DNA from: Liolophura sinensis
Lineage: Eukaryota; Mollusca; Polyplacophora; Chitonida; Chitonidae
DNA: 64,000 nt
Direction: 5' to 3'
NCBI RefSeq assembly: GCF_032854445.1
Contig: NC_088295.1
Span: forward strand, 58,137,249-58,201,248
Shown: positions 40,501 through 53,400 of the stretch, one piece after another
How positions within the stretch are numbered: the stretch's first letter is position 1
Layout of the letters: every line of letters begins with the position of its first letter
The notes under the pieces: model-generated
Seen by the model: only the letters and a program-made list of their open reading frames with translations
What the model was told of the DNA's origin: nothing
Databases searched by the model: none
Program-made: the position numbers and the translations under genes

Positions 40501-43500
40501 GTCTTTATTGCCAGTGCTATTGGAAATGCCAGGACAAAAATCAATTTTAAAGTCTGAAAACTTGGAATGTGAAGTGTGGCCAGAGATGTCGGTGTCATAA
40601 ATTAGTTATTCATCGTCGTCCACTGTGGGTTCAAATTGATACAGCACTATATTTCCTTCTTGAAAACGACATTTTTTTTAGATGTGAATTCCCAGGGTAT
40701 TTAATCTTTCTAGATTTAAGTTGGTCATATATGATTCATATTTCGCAAGTCTTAAGGGGGCCTGGCTGGAGATCGGCTAGGGCAGTAAATCTATTGTTTT
40801 TGGTGGATTTAAAGTCATTATTACATTTCTCAGAAGCCCTCATGGTAACATACTGTTTAAACGGGTTATAATCTTTATAATTAGGACCAGTAACTAAATC
40901 TGGACACTAATCCCTAAACATTGTATGAATGTAGGAAACAAGCAAAGCTGAGTTGTAACATCTTAACAATCTGAACAGTTCTTTTTGCTTCGTCACAGGC
41001 AATACTGTGTATGTTTCCTGTATTATGTGCTGGGAGATTTCTTCGGGTTACCTGTTAGAGGCTAACCTATAACTGAGTCAAACTGAGTCTATATCATGTA
41101 TAACATCAAATACAGCCTTCAGTTATCAATTATGAAATGAATGATTTGCAGTGGGAAGTTTTTTGGCTATATGGTTCTGTTTTGTCCACAGGTCTTGTTG
41201 CTTACCCATCAGTTGGTCAAGAACAAGTGATCAATTTTAAACCGGATGAGTATGACTCCTTCAGGACTTGGATGGATCAAATCGAGGAAGCTCTCTATCG
41301 TAAGTTAATGAGTTAGATGTACATTTAATGTACATTAAATGTACAGTTAATGTGACATAGTATGACATAGTTGAAAACAGGGATATTAAGTGTCGTACCT
41401 CTCAATGAACTCACTCTAACTTCACCTCCTAATCCATTAAACAGACATCATGGCTTTAATGTCTACTTGACCTATAAGTTCATCCGTGTCAGTTTGTTCT
41501 GATTTTGCCAGGTTCTTGGCATTCATTTGATCTAATTAAAGGTGTTACAAAGGTTTGTCTGGAAGGAGGGTGACATCTTATTGGAAAAAGTCTTAGCACC
41601 AAAAGTAATACATTATGAGCTACATTTGGATCTAAAAAAAGTACTTTAAGCAAACTTTTATGTTGAATACAATATTTATTGTCGTGTATTTATATACGGT
41701 CGCCCTTGTCTCTCTATGAGTAGTAAAGCAATTAAGTGTAATTTTGCCATAATTCAAGGAGACAAGTGCCCTCACCATGTTTTGCTTTAGAACTGAATTA
41801 CAGCATAGTTTAGCTGTGTGACAGAGGTGTGGGTGGGTGCTTGTTTCAGCGTACACGCCTCAGAGACTCTCCAGTGAGAGGTACATCAATTGTGACCTGA
41901 GGGACAGACAGGGAGAGGAGCAGTGCACTTTCCACATATTTGACCTGGGGTTGGAATGTAGCCATGGCAAGGACTTTGGATTCTCTTCTGGGAAACCATG
42001 CGTCTTACTGCAGCTGAATCTGGTGAGTTCATTAAACACCTCTCCCTCCTTACGAGACTGTTGTTGGCAAATTAATCTAATTCCTCAAACTGCATGAGAA
42101 AGAGCACCTTTTTTATTTGATTTTGAAAACAAAACTGTGTACATTGGATAGTTTGGCTGATTTCAGCAGTTGACAAAGTGTATAGTTTTATGTCAACACG
42201 TAGTAATGCTCTTGGAATATGCTTAAATAAACACCTTGCAAACATGCAAAAAGTTTGAAGAATTACAGGACATGTAATCTGTGTAAATTGTAAAAAGTGT
42301 CGTAATAGGATCGTGGACAACTTTAGTATTTACAGTGGACATAATACAGGGAAGAAGTTTGTTCAGAATGTACAGATACATGTAGTTCGTATCCTGCTGC
42401 AGAAATGCACGTCTCTGCACTAAAACTTCTGTTAATTTGCTTTTAAAAATGCACTATTTTCGGCCGAATTTTTAGGGCAAGTACTATATTTGCTTTTGAC
42501 AATTTTCTTTTCTTTACTGAGGGTTGATTCAGTTACAATGTTGCAGTTATCATGTTAGAAATGGTTGATCATGGCCTCGTAGACAAATGTCATTTGCTTT
42601 GCGATGTATTGACATAAAAAACTGTTATGGAGACAGTGAGATCCATATTTATGTGCAGAAACTCATACTGTGATCTGTTCTTACACAGATCTGATGAATC
42701 AGATAATTCATAGCAAACATGGATTACACCTCTGTGAACTCATCACCAAATCCTTGCTGGCCCATTTGCTGACCTTGCGGGAGTCTGTAGACAGTAAGGT
42801 TTTAATTCAGGTGCTGTTTTGTGAGGTTTGACTGGTGGATGTGCGGTACAGGGTTACTGTGGGAACTCCTGTATTCTCCACATTTGAAAAACGCCTGGCG
42901 TTAAACATCAATAAAATGAATACATGAATTCATCTTTATTTCCAAAGCCCTTCCGTCCAGGAACTGTGGACAAAACGTCTGAGACTTGGAAGAAACTCTA
43001 TCAGACTGTGGGAACAAGATGGAACCCAAACTTTGTCAGTGTCACATGTGATGGAAAGGTAAGCATCATTTTTAATTTTTTTTTACCATTTTCGGCACTG
43101 ATCTATAAAAGATAAGTGGCATCAGAGGACATGCAGTATAATTTTGTGAAGTGAAATTCAGCTTTTTTATTTTAACGCCCTTACACGTTCCATAAGTTGG
43201 GCTGAAATTGAGAAATTGTGAGACTGTATTTAATATGAGGCTTAATGTTGATTGAGTAAGAAGAAATATTAAATCAAGCATTTTCCACTTTAAATTTATC
43301 AAAATAAACTAATAATTTTTATACAAGTAATAGTTAAGAGATTGTTAGACCTAACACAGAATGTAGTTGAAAGATATTAAAGCCATATTTTTATTTTTAA
43401 TTTCTCTCTATTATTCTCGGTTCAATTTAATATGCGTAATATTTTCCAGACTGCCACAGACAAAGACAACCTACGTCATAACCTACCTAAACCTATGAAC

Positions 43501-43728
43501 GAAACGGCCATGACATTCACACCTGTCACGGGTTTTCCATTAGCTTATTTTCCATCTGACCTTGAAGACGACATCTATCTGGCTCCTCTCATGATGGTTC
43601 AGTTTCGCTCACTCAAACCGTTCAGAGAAACTACAGTGGAGTGCATTGTCTGGGCTCAGGACAAAGATGGAAATCTGCCAGAAGTATCACAGCTTTATCG
43701 CACGGAGTTCAAGCTACAGCTTCAGTGA
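37582..43728 (+). CDS. Na+/K+-transporting ATPase subunit beta
   Basis: The beta subunit is a type II membrane glycoprotein needed for folding and plasma-membrane delivery of the Na+/K+ pump alpha subunit. Five coding exons join in phase: 37582-37867, 41192-41299, 41850-42022, 42948-43058 and 43450-43728, about 318 aa. A cytoplasmic N-tail (1-57) precedes one membrane segment (about 58-80). The ectodomain has six cysteines in the family order (INC, EQC, LEC, KPC, VTC, VEC), which form the three conserved disulfides. It also has the signature DFGFSSGKPCVLLQLN, a glycosylation sequon NET and the ending region PLMMVQF...VECIVWAQD. The start is the ATG at 37582; an in-frame GTG lies seven codons upstream. 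The membrane helix is Leu-rich and lacks the aromatic FYxxFY pattern of vertebrate beta subunits. H+/K+-ATPase beta is a less likely alternative. Confidence 0.93.
38032..38634 (-). repeat. Long terminal repeat (3' LTR, antisense to the host gene)
   Basis: Read on the minus strand it begins TGTAAAATATATGG and ends GTCTGTTCA, giving TG...CA ends over 603 bp. A TATA-like TATAAA lies at 38265-38260 and AATAAA at 38070-38065, as expected for an LTR promoter and polyadenylation signal. A G-rich polypurine tract (minus sense GTTGGGGGGA) abuts the start at 38635-38645. No second LTR was found in the window. Confidence 0.6.
38635..40075 (-). pseudogene. Decayed env-like part of an LTR retroelement
   Basis: Minus-strand frames at 40052-39867, 39921-39646 and 39133-38867 lie in order just upstream of the polypurine tract and LTR, where an env gene sits. 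The middle frame has a pattern reminiscent of the ends of envelope-like proteins of insect errantivirus type (WYYG... then a hydrophobic strand pair). The last frame has a hydrophobic, Cys-rich segment like a membrane anchor. The frames are broken by stops and shifts. No gag, protease or polymerase part is present, so the element is 5'-truncated. The env assignment is tentative. Confidence 0.4.
42085..42275 (-). repeat. Dispersed repeat family E, inverted copy
   Basis: In reverse complement it reads gtaattcttcaaactttttg, gcatgtttgcaaggtgttta and ttcaaaatcaaataaaaaag, matching the copies at 8905 and 26505. It lies in the ATPase beta intron after exon 3. Confidence 0.6.
42720..42925 (+). repeat. 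SINE-like remnant before ATPase beta exon 4
   Basis: A tail-like end gcctggcgttaaacatcaat plus an AAAT-rich run resembles the shared SINE 3' end. The upstream part matches none of the window's other copies well. It stops about 20 bp before the exon acceptor. Confidence 0.4.
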
Positions 43729-46700
43729 ATCACCTTTGTCATTTGATGTGCCTGACTTTTTGTTTTTATGAAACATTTGTTTGGGCAGTTCACAGCAAGG
43801 ATATTTTTATTATTTTTTTTTAATTTACATATTTTTTTAATTTGTTGTTTATGCAATTAGAGAATTAACAGCTAGGAAGAGTTTTTGGTGATGCAAGTGC
43901 ACCAGATTGCAATTTTTATAGTTTCATATTAACTTAATGCTTCCAGAAAATAGCTTTGTTTTATTCTTTGTTTTCAACTTTTCACTTTGTTATTAAATTG
44001 CTTCCTCGGTCTTTGATACTTGCAATATTTTGTAGTTTTGCAACACTGTAAGCTGTGGTACCATTTTTGTCACTTCAATTTAAGTCTGAGAAAAATTGTC
44101 CAAAGACTAACATTGTTATCCAGGCGTCAGTACTAGTAGAACTGATAGCGTTTTAACAACCCTGTCATACCGATTCTCTAAACAAATAGTATCTTCAGAA
44201 ACTTTGCATTGGTAATTACATGTATACTTTGTCAGTTTGAAACAGCCACAAGTATTATGGTTTGGAAAACATTTAGTGTTGAACACAGTGCTGTGTGCAT
44301 CAAAGCATGTGGCTTTAAGTCTTACACACAGATAAGTTGTAGTCAACAGGTCGATCAGTGAGACCTTACACTCTGAGAAAATTAGAACCGTCAAATATTT
44401 TGCTAGAATCTCCTTTATTATGCGTGCTAAGATGTTTCCTTTCCTTACCCGTAAAACTTCGTCTTGACTTACATGTGTACCTTTTTGCTGTTGAGCTCTT
44501 TACCTCTATCCGTCCTGGTCAACCACTGCAACCCCAATGAGTACATATAATCTGGATTCCTATTTTAATTTGCTTCTTTTATCTTCTATTTTTCTTGTTA
44601 TTTTTGGGATGAAGGGTCCTTTTACAGTAGTTGCAAGTTTGCAGAATGGCTGTAAAACTTGAAGTATATTTTTCTTTTCCTTCATTTTAACAAATAACCT
44701 TGGACATTTGTTAAAACGGCTGCAAACCAAATCGAGGTCTCTCACACAGCATCCTGATTGCAAGTACAGGATCACTTGTGTAAAAGTCTTTTGTAAAAAA
44801 TGTAACTTAATATCTGTAGTTTATCTCTACTAGATCTCGTGTAATTTGCCTGTAAGGCTGCCAAGGAACCAATTTTTGCTCTCGAGTAAGCAACATGTCA
44901 CCACCTCCTTGCTCCTTGTTTTTGCTTTTTTTTCCCTTATCATCATTCACATTCCCTTTGTTGACATTCCCTTTGTTGACATTCCATTTTCCTGTGATAT
45001 AAATCGAAACATTCACATGTATATAACTTTGTCTATGTACTTGTCCTACCAATGCACCTAGCAGTAACTGCCTTGTAAACATCCTCAATGTCTATATCAT
45101 ATCTATCATGGATAGAGTCTTGTGTAAAGTTTAAATGAAGTTCACAGCCAACAGCACATACCAAAAGATGAATGCATAAAACAACATTTGATTAGAACAA
45201 CAGGGGAAAGGCTTGGAATAAATGTAATTTTTACTTCAGGTCTAGAAAGCCAGAGGGACATGTACACCGGAGTACACAGGGCTGCTTTTTATGGTCAGAT
45301 GGGTCACATTCTGGAGAAAACAAAAGGTTCAAAACACATCTGTCAGCAGTCCTGGCAGTATGCCCTAAAAGGAGCCACAATTGGCATGATTGGCTCTAAT
45401 ATGTGCAGAAGCAATCGTGCATGTGTATGACCAAACCAAGTCTACTGCACAGTGAAGAAGTATGGCTTCATTTATGACCCAAATGCAGCACCCTGAACTC
45501 CTGCACAGTTATTGATGAGTGAGGCTTTTCAAAAATTTTCACGCTAGTTTCCTTGGGACGAATTAAAATGTTCCGGCATATTCAGGCACACAGAGATACA
45601 CGTAGGAAACAAGTTACCAGTTGATTCTGTCATCATGTATTGCCTTGTCTACCTGACTTGATTCCTTAATTATTTGTGTTCGTATCGCTTAAGGTTATAT
45701 AGTTATATACACACTGCCCCCTTTTTTAAACCCATATATACAATCCCATATCCCTAGTAGTTTGTTTTGGACAATTGTAGATGACGAGCCAGCCAACCAT
45801 TTTTGTGCCAGTCCTTGTTGGTTATTAATGGTAGAATCAGGGCGTAACTTCTTCTGTTGTCTTGTGCGTGTTTTATACTTTTATGCAGTGCCTACATTTC
45901 TAACAAACATCAGGATATAAATTGCGGTCGGTGGTTTTTGGCTGAAGTTGATGACATGCACTTTATGTATGATTCCAGATACCCTTCAATAATAGTGTTC
46001 TATGAATAGTCTTACAGATTATATGTAAACCTGTCCTATAATAATGTAATACTTTTCAAATATAACACAATAATAACATGCTGTGATTTTGTCAATAAAT
46101 ATGACAGAATGTACTACATAACTTGTTTATTTCATGTTGTGATTTTCCTTAATTGCATCACACCAAAAATGAGATGTGATGTACATGTATGACACAATAT
46201 GAAACAATTATAAAAGCCCTTAAGGTGTACGAGAGGCAGGTTTCAGTTTCTTAAAGGTCAGCTTTAAACAGTCATGCCTTTTATCTTTTTGGCTCAACAA
46301 CAGGATACGAGTATTCACTGAAGTGACGTTGGCATTTACTTACATAAGGTTTTGTATTTGTGTTTCAGTGGTAAAGGTTGATTGCCCTTTGTAAACAGAA
46401 GAATAACCCGTTGCAATATGAATTAAATTGTACACTTTGCTCAAAGGATAGAGATCAGTTTTGCATGTAAATATGTAAGCAAAGTTTCCACACGTTTTGC
46501 TTTTAATGCAAAGTTGCTTTGTTGTGAAATCTTTTCTCGGAGAGGAATAAGTCTTTTTTTTTTTTTTAATTTGAGGAAGAATTATGTGTGTGGACTACAA
46601 CTACAGTTACTTGAAAAAGCATTGTTAATGCGGCATACCTTGTCAGGCAAGGTACCAATGTACTGTCTGCTGTTTTGTTAAAACTGAAAAAAGGCTGGAA

Positions 46701-47770
46701 GATGTTTTAAGCCATTGATTAGCTGACTTACCTGTAGTTCCAAGCATATTTTACCTTAGAGAGTCGTTGCATATAATACAAATTAGAAGATATGTTTGTG
46801 TACTCAGTGTTATGTGTTGTGATCACAGTTTGTTTTATGTGGCTTTATTTGCATAAATATTTTACAGAAAAGCCACCAAAGGTTTGATCCAGGAATTAAG
46901 GAATGGCGCCATTTTGAATATTCTTTCTTGTTGCACTTGGATATGGATTATACGTACTATGTGACTCATCTTCTCTTGAGCATTTTTTTTATGGTCATCT
47001 TGAACTTTTTGTCACACAAATGCACTTTGTAAGTAACATAACAGGCTACAACAGTGAATGAAAGAAACAGCAAATTGTTGCATGTGGGGATGTGGAGGCG
47101 CTTATTTGTTTCTTGTTGGTGTATTCCAGGGAAAATGTTTGTTGCATGTAGTGTTACATGAACTTCTGATTCAGTATGTTATTACCATTTTTCTTGTAAG
47201 TTGACCTAATGTTTAAGCTGAACACCCACTTCCCAAAGTTTTACAGTACCGGTATTTCAGAATTTATATTAAAAAATGTTTCATATGTGATTCACAATAT
47301 ACTGCTGTTTTTGGAATTTATTTAGTTTAGTGACACATATATTACTGACACAAATGCTTATTTTACTATATACTGGCATTTGGCACTATTCAGAAATGGA
47401 TGTATAATGATTTCTGTTTCTATGTGAGTTTCCTTTTGAATTCGTATTAGACTTCTTTAATAATTTAACAGGGTTCTCGTTTGTGAATTACAGGTAAATT
47501 GTGAATTTCTAGAACAAGCGTACACTGTTTCGTTACAATTAAAATTTAAGCTAAATTCATTGAACATTAACTTGAAGAAATTCGCTGATTAAGTACCGAT
47601 GGGGCATTGTTAAGTGTATTTTAGTGTGATGTAAGACGGAAATTTTGTTTTTGACTTACACTTTATTATGATGTTGTCATTTAGGACCGCTATATACGTG
47701 TTTTGTTTTATAACCAGACATTGGATGTTGCAGCATTGTCATCATTGTTTAAGTGACTATAAACGTAGAA

Positions 47771-47809
47771 TTCTACAGTGGAGTGCATTGCCTGGGCTCA
47801 GGACGAAGA
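47771..47809 (+). pseudogene. Fragment of the last ATPase beta exon
   Basis: The run ctacagtggagtgcattg followed by cctgggctcaggacgaagac matches 43631-43669 in exon 5 with two differences across about 39 bases. The rest of the exon is absent here. It lies about 4 kb downstream on the same strand. Confidence 0.75.
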
Positions 47810-48704
47810 CCTAAAATTTTTGCTGTCTTTTCTGGAGTAGATGAGTCTAATGGCAATCACTTAACTTGAATATACTGGGCAAAACACTCAGGGATTGTCA
47901 GATATGGTTTGAGCAAACTAATTCACTGAGATGAAAGTTTTCGAATTGTTTTATTAAATGTCAATAATTCCCAGGGAAATTAGACATATAAAACATTCCT
48001 ATATAATCTTGCTATATAATTTCAGATTTTTAACAGTGTCGTCTCTTTACACCTGATCTTGTTCAATTCCCACTGCAAAGACATTTTGTAGTGGTCATCA
48101 TTTTATACGCAAGACACATGGATGTGTGGTTATTTAGTAACTGTTCACAAGAATGTCCAGATTCAATGCCCTCTAGTCCCTAAAGCTTACGATTAGTGAC
48201 AACTTGCAGTGGTGTTTCATATGCTACATTCTTCATGCTACATATTCAAGGTTAACAGTCACGTAAACAGTGAACAGGGCTCAGGATTCAGTGTTCATGG
48301 GTAGACTTTGTGTTAACTTGTTATATACCAATGCAATTTAGCAAATTCCATTTTTCTGTTCTTTTTTTTTTTGTTCTAAGTGGGCTAATTGAATGGTTAT
48401 CACGGTTTAGTGTTGTGACAGAAAATACCTGATTATAATCTATTTTTCTTGAAAACTCGTTGGGATAAGAGTGTATATAAATTTCATAATGGAATTATTG
48501 TTTTATTGAAGTTCACCTTTATATATTGCATACAAATGTACTAGGTATATACATCTATCCAGGTAACTGTCATCTTATAGGCAATAAAAAGCTTCAGTAA
48601 TAACTATATATTATGACCTTACTTCTTTTTGCATTGGGGTTTGCCAAGTTCCTGGCAGATGTCCACTACCCCATAAACTCGTACAGGTTAAGAATTCTCG
48701 ATAT

Positions 48705-48958
48705 TCTCATTTATTTTTTTGTTTGGTGTTTTACGCAGTATTCAAAAATATTTGACGTACATGATGGCGGCCAGCATTATGATGGGTGGAAACTAGGCAG
48801 AGCCTGGGAGAAACCCACGACTTTCCACAGGCTGCCAGCAGAACTTGCCACTTTCGATCGGAGAGGAAGCCAGCATGAGCATGAACTCACAGCGACTGCA
48901 TTGGTGACAGGCTCTTGGGTCAGTGCACCATGCTGGCGTGCTAACCCCTCGGTCCCTC
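48705..48958 (-). repeat. SINE family A, near full length
   Basis: The ATTT-rich tail and gtttggtgttttacgcagta open the reverse copy. It ends in a damaged head (gctaacccctcggtccctct). Confidence 0.88.
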
Positions 48959-49663
48959 TTGATATACATTACACTGAAATTTTTCACCTTTATGACACCT
49001 TTCATGGGTTGAGGAAACTGAAGTGCACAGAGTAAACCACTAAAGTGCATAGAATAAACCACTGGCCTTTGTCAATTACACATAGTAACCTTCAAGGCTT
49101 CAAAAAAAGACGTGAAAGGAATATGGGAAGTGATCTCCAGCCTAGAGTTTATCATTATCCAACAAATTTTCTATATCCCTGTCCAAAACTGAGATTGAAG
49201 CAACAGGTAAACAATTAAAATCTAGCATGTTTATCTTATTACTGTCAAAGATCATGCATGCTCATGCCAATGATAAATTGCAAGAATACTGACATTATGT
49301 AACTCTAACAAGAATTTCCATGGCAAACCAGTTTGGGTAGTTAAATGGTGTAAGGCTATTGTGAATATAGTGAGGAGTTAATATCTTCCTTATAAGAAGT
49401 GATTAATCCTGTGAATCAGACTGAATAATCTTATTACAGCATTAGGAACCCTTGAGAGGGCAACAAGTGGATTTGAACTCCTGACTCTTACTATAATTCA
49501 GGTTGGCTTTGTTGGAGAACTGAATTTCATCAGTTTCTTTCTTCCAGTCGGACATTGATGGCATTATATCTTCTGTTGACGATAATTTTGTTTATCTTGA
49601 CCCACTCCCCTCTCCTCACTCATCAACTCATAGTTTTGAGCACCCGTTTTCCTTACAAGAAAG

Positions 49664-49967
49664 CGTCCGCTTCGGAACAGTAGATCCAGGATCAGTCCTG
49701 GGTCGAGTCACACTTAAAACTTTAAAAGAGGAAGTTGTAACTTCCTCGCTTGGTGTTCAGCATGAAGGGGATAGTGCAATGACTGGTTGACCCGTATCAG
49801 TATAATGGCTTGGGCAGGGTGGCTTACTTCTAGCAGCACTAGATAAAAGAGTGGTGGAAATCAGTCCTTCAACAAGGAGGCACATTACATACACCCTATG
49901 GATTCCTTCACCATCATATGACTGAAAAATTCTTGAGTACGACGTTAAACCCCAAACACTCACTCAA
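49664..49967 (+). repeat. SINE family B, near full length
   Basis: It runs from ttcggaacagtagatccagg to ttcttgagtacgacgttaaa and a CACT tail, with a short internal deletion relative to the copy at 33599. Confidence 0.88.
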
Positions 49968-50300
49968 TCCTTGCAAGGAGCAGGAGGTGATAAATAACAT
50001 GGAGCTAAAATGGGTGAAATGCTGATTTTTGCAGATTCCTAAAGCCTGAAGTCCTTCAGGACATTGAAACTATCATGTTTGAAGCCTATAAACATTCTGA
50101 TTACCTTTCCAGATGAATTTCTTACGGTACCAAAGAGCTATACTTTTCATTTTTGATGCAAAACTGGTCTCCCGTGCTTATCTCATCTGGGTTAAATTCG
50201 ACTCGCTTTCACTTGCAGTACACTAATCACGTGACCTAAAAATATGCTGATGATTGGCTCATAGAAGCTATGAAATCACTGTAAAACTGTGAAAAAATCA
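49968..50300 (-). repeat. Dispersed repeat family D, inverted copy next to NUP43
   Basis: In reverse complement it matches 32340-32690 and 33170-33400: tgagccaatcatcagcatat, gtcacgtgat, aatttaacccagatgagata and gttatttatcacctcctgct. It ends about 100 bp before the NUP43 start codon, so it may overlap the promoter. Confidence 0.6.
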
Positions 50301-50406
50301 CAAGGAACAGCGGTGGTGTCCCTTATTAGCGCTCTTCTCTGGAAGAAGGCAGATTTAGTATATTCACACGCTGCCCGGATGTTCCCGCCATGTGTGAAAT
50401 GTGAAA

Positions 50407-53400
50407 ATGGCTGATATCAGTCTAAAGTTTGTATCTCAGAAGATCAGTAAAATCAGATGGCGGCCTACGGCAAAAGAATCTTTGCAGCATTCACAAATAT
50501 TTGCCACTGGCAGTTGGGACGATGACGTAAGTATTCCTTACAACAAATATTCACCAGCCAGTCATAGAAGACCTGTAGGTTTAAGAAGATGTTATGAATG
50601 CAACAACAACAATGTAGGTGTTCAAAATGCACATTCACAGCCTGTAGATCTCTGGCCTCGGTCTCAATAGAGGTGACGAGCATCAGTTAACGTATTTGAG
50701 TGTGTTAACGGACCGTAGAGAACTAGCGTAGGGCAGCACCTTACGGCTTGGCGCAGCACTCAGAGTTAACTCCCTTTCCAGTAGTAGTGCATGTGGACAT
50801 GGCCACAGTGGCAATAAACGGTAACATACATCGGTTGATGATGAGGCTGATACATGTTATTTAAACAATGTCTGCTGTGGGAAATGAGGGCTGACTCTTG
50901 CGCTTACATCGCTCTCGCCCATAAATGCAACATCACACACATATTATTTCAATCGTTAAGGCCAAATGTTGTTTGTTGCGGCAAGCCGTTGATAGGTCGG
51001 TCGGTCGGGAATTTTTTTCTTTCATTTTTGGGTCCTGGAAAATAAATAATTGTAAATGGCTTAATGTTTCTTCTGTCAGCCACTTCCACGCAGTCTGAAG
51101 TTGGAGGCGAAGTAGCAGAAAAGGGTAATTTAGGTCGGTTTGTAAAAAATTTTTTTACTCAATATGGACTCTAAATTGGTTGGTAAATTTTTTATCTCAG
51201 TTGAATGAAAAGAAACATTCGATTTTTGAGTTTCGATTTGTAAAATTTGGACTTCTATGAGTCCTTGCATAATCTCAACATGCACTGGTTGAACATTATC
51301 TTCGCATGTGTAGAATTGGATGCCCGTTACCAGCCTTATATTGCAACAGTTTTAAACATTGTTTTAGTACAAGGCAGCTTGCATTCCTACTCACAATTTT
51401 GGGGATCTCACCGTCACGTCACAAAATTTTGCATACTGTCACGTGCCTAGTGAAGAGTCTGTGCATTTCATTTATGACTGAGTTTGACCTTTCAGTAAAA
51501 GGTCATGTACTGGTAGCTGTGTTTTAAGGATGTTCACAACAGTAAATCTTTCCCACAGGAAGATTTCAAAACAATCACCTTAACATCAAGTGGGCGGATC
51601 GGGCCTCTGCAGTGATTGACGGGTACTAGGAAACAATGCTGGAACATCAATGGCTTTAATCAGAGCGATTTCCATATCAATGCAACTCAGCTGTATATAT
51701 TGGAATACGCTCGGTCAGTTATAAATTGACACTTCCTCCCCCAAATTTTAAAAGTTGACAATTTCAGAATCAGTTAAAATGAGTAAGTTATGGATGAAAT
51801 GTTAGATAAAATGCTGTTGTACTTTGTTACATTTAATTGGCTCTCATATTTAATTCTCTTTTCTTCTCACAGGACAATAAGATATGTTTGTGGAAGCTTG
51901 ATGATAGCTCTGCAGGAGATATCTCCCTTCAGGACTCGGCATGGGCAGCAGAAAACGAACCCAAACTTCTGTGCGATGTCCAGCATGTGGGCGATGTCAT
52001 GGCTTTAGAGGTACTGACTACGGCTTGTGATATTTCAAGTGACATAAGAAATATGTTGCTCCTGATTCTCCAACCCACTGTTTGTGAGGCTTGTGTGACT
52101 AAGCGATTGACAGTGCTCAAATGGTCTTTTGTACAATCTAACATTTGTGTGGGCAATGTAACATTTGTTTGAAAACTTACCTTGATATGGCTGGAAAATT
52201 GCCGATGTGGCGTAAAGCCATAATCAGTCATTCATTTGAAGACCACTTCTGGTCTTCAACCAGTATAATGCACATATCTGTTTGTGACATCTGGGAAGTT
52301 TGTTGGTAACTCACCAATAGTTGGTGGTCTTCCCCTGAAACTCCAGTTTCCTCAGCCAATAAAATTGGTTGCTTTAGCTGTGGCTTCAAGTCAGGAAGTT
52401 AGTCAGGTACATGCACATGTATGTTTACTGAAGTGTACTGTACTCTAGTTTACTTCCTCCCATAAACCTCCTGGGTGCTGCAATATGAGCAAAAAATTCT
52501 TGTTCTTGAGCCTGCCATTGAACAACAGTCAGACACATAAAGAAATCAGTCAGTAGGCAGAAACTGTACTCTACTATACACAGCAGAAATTAGTAAAACA
52601 GGAAATCTGCAGTGTTTCTTCTCATCAGGGGGTGCCTAAAGGTCTGCCATCAACATGCGGATGATTGTAGGTTCCCCCTGAGATCTGTTCGGTTTCCAGC
52701 GTACTGCTGACTGTAGTTGTATTTCTGAAATATTCTTGAGTACAACTATTGTGTAAATTATCAATCAAATAAAAAAAAAAATTGTAGTGCTGGCCAGTGG
52801 ACTGTCATGTAAAGCCCCATCCAGACTATCCAACATCACTCAACTTTTGTTGACTCAACAAAAGTCAACTTGTAGTTAAAACGTGTTTAGTAATCTGGAA
52901 GTGTTCCTCAACTTCATTCAACACTCAACACTATCCAACACAGTTAAATCGGAAACGTGTGTATTTTTTATCAACAAGCTGAGTGAAAGTAGCCAATCAG
53001 GGGTGTGTAGAAATAACGTGACCGTCGTAAAACACCTAACCTGGGCAAAATGGCAACAAAGGAGGGAAACTGGTCTCGTATGCCGAACAGCCATGGCAAT
53101 AAGCGCAATTTTGCAATTTTGTCTCATGCATTGGAGAGAAAATATGGAGATTTCCCTCCAATTTATCGAAAAAAACACAGCTCAACACTGTTCAACACAT
53201 GTCAACAGTGTTGGACAAAGTTGACTCATCTGACTTGTAGCATGGACGGGACAATCAACTTACCTCAACAGCATTCAAGTCAACAAAAGTTGAGTTTTGT
53301 TGAATAGTCTCGACAGGGCTTTAGTGTAATCACATGTACTTGTCACTTTATACTTTGCAGTTTGTGGGTGTGGAGCAGCTGGTGTCATCATCTTCTACAG

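Larger units (their letters stand above)
43729..50300. other. ATPase beta 3' region and spacer up to NUP43
   Basis: AT-rich sequence without recognisable exons. Candidate polyadenylation signals AATAAA are at 46094 and 48583; which is used cannot be told. A fragment resembling the last ATPase beta exon lies at 47771-47809. SINE copies are at 48705 and 49664, and a family D repeat at 49968. A 240-bp open stretch at 45188-45430 has no family signature and lacks an ATG at its start. Confidence 0.5.

Noticed and set aside
45188-45430. 80-codon frame downstream of the ATPase beta gene
   Set aside because: It starts at a non-ATG codon, has no family similarity that I recognise and has no plausible splice sites joining it to a gene.
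53050-53307. 85-codon frame inside the MITE at 52.8 kb as a transposase remnant
   Set aside because: No catalytic or DNA-binding motif could be recognised. The stretch is short and partly made of the terminal inverted repeat.
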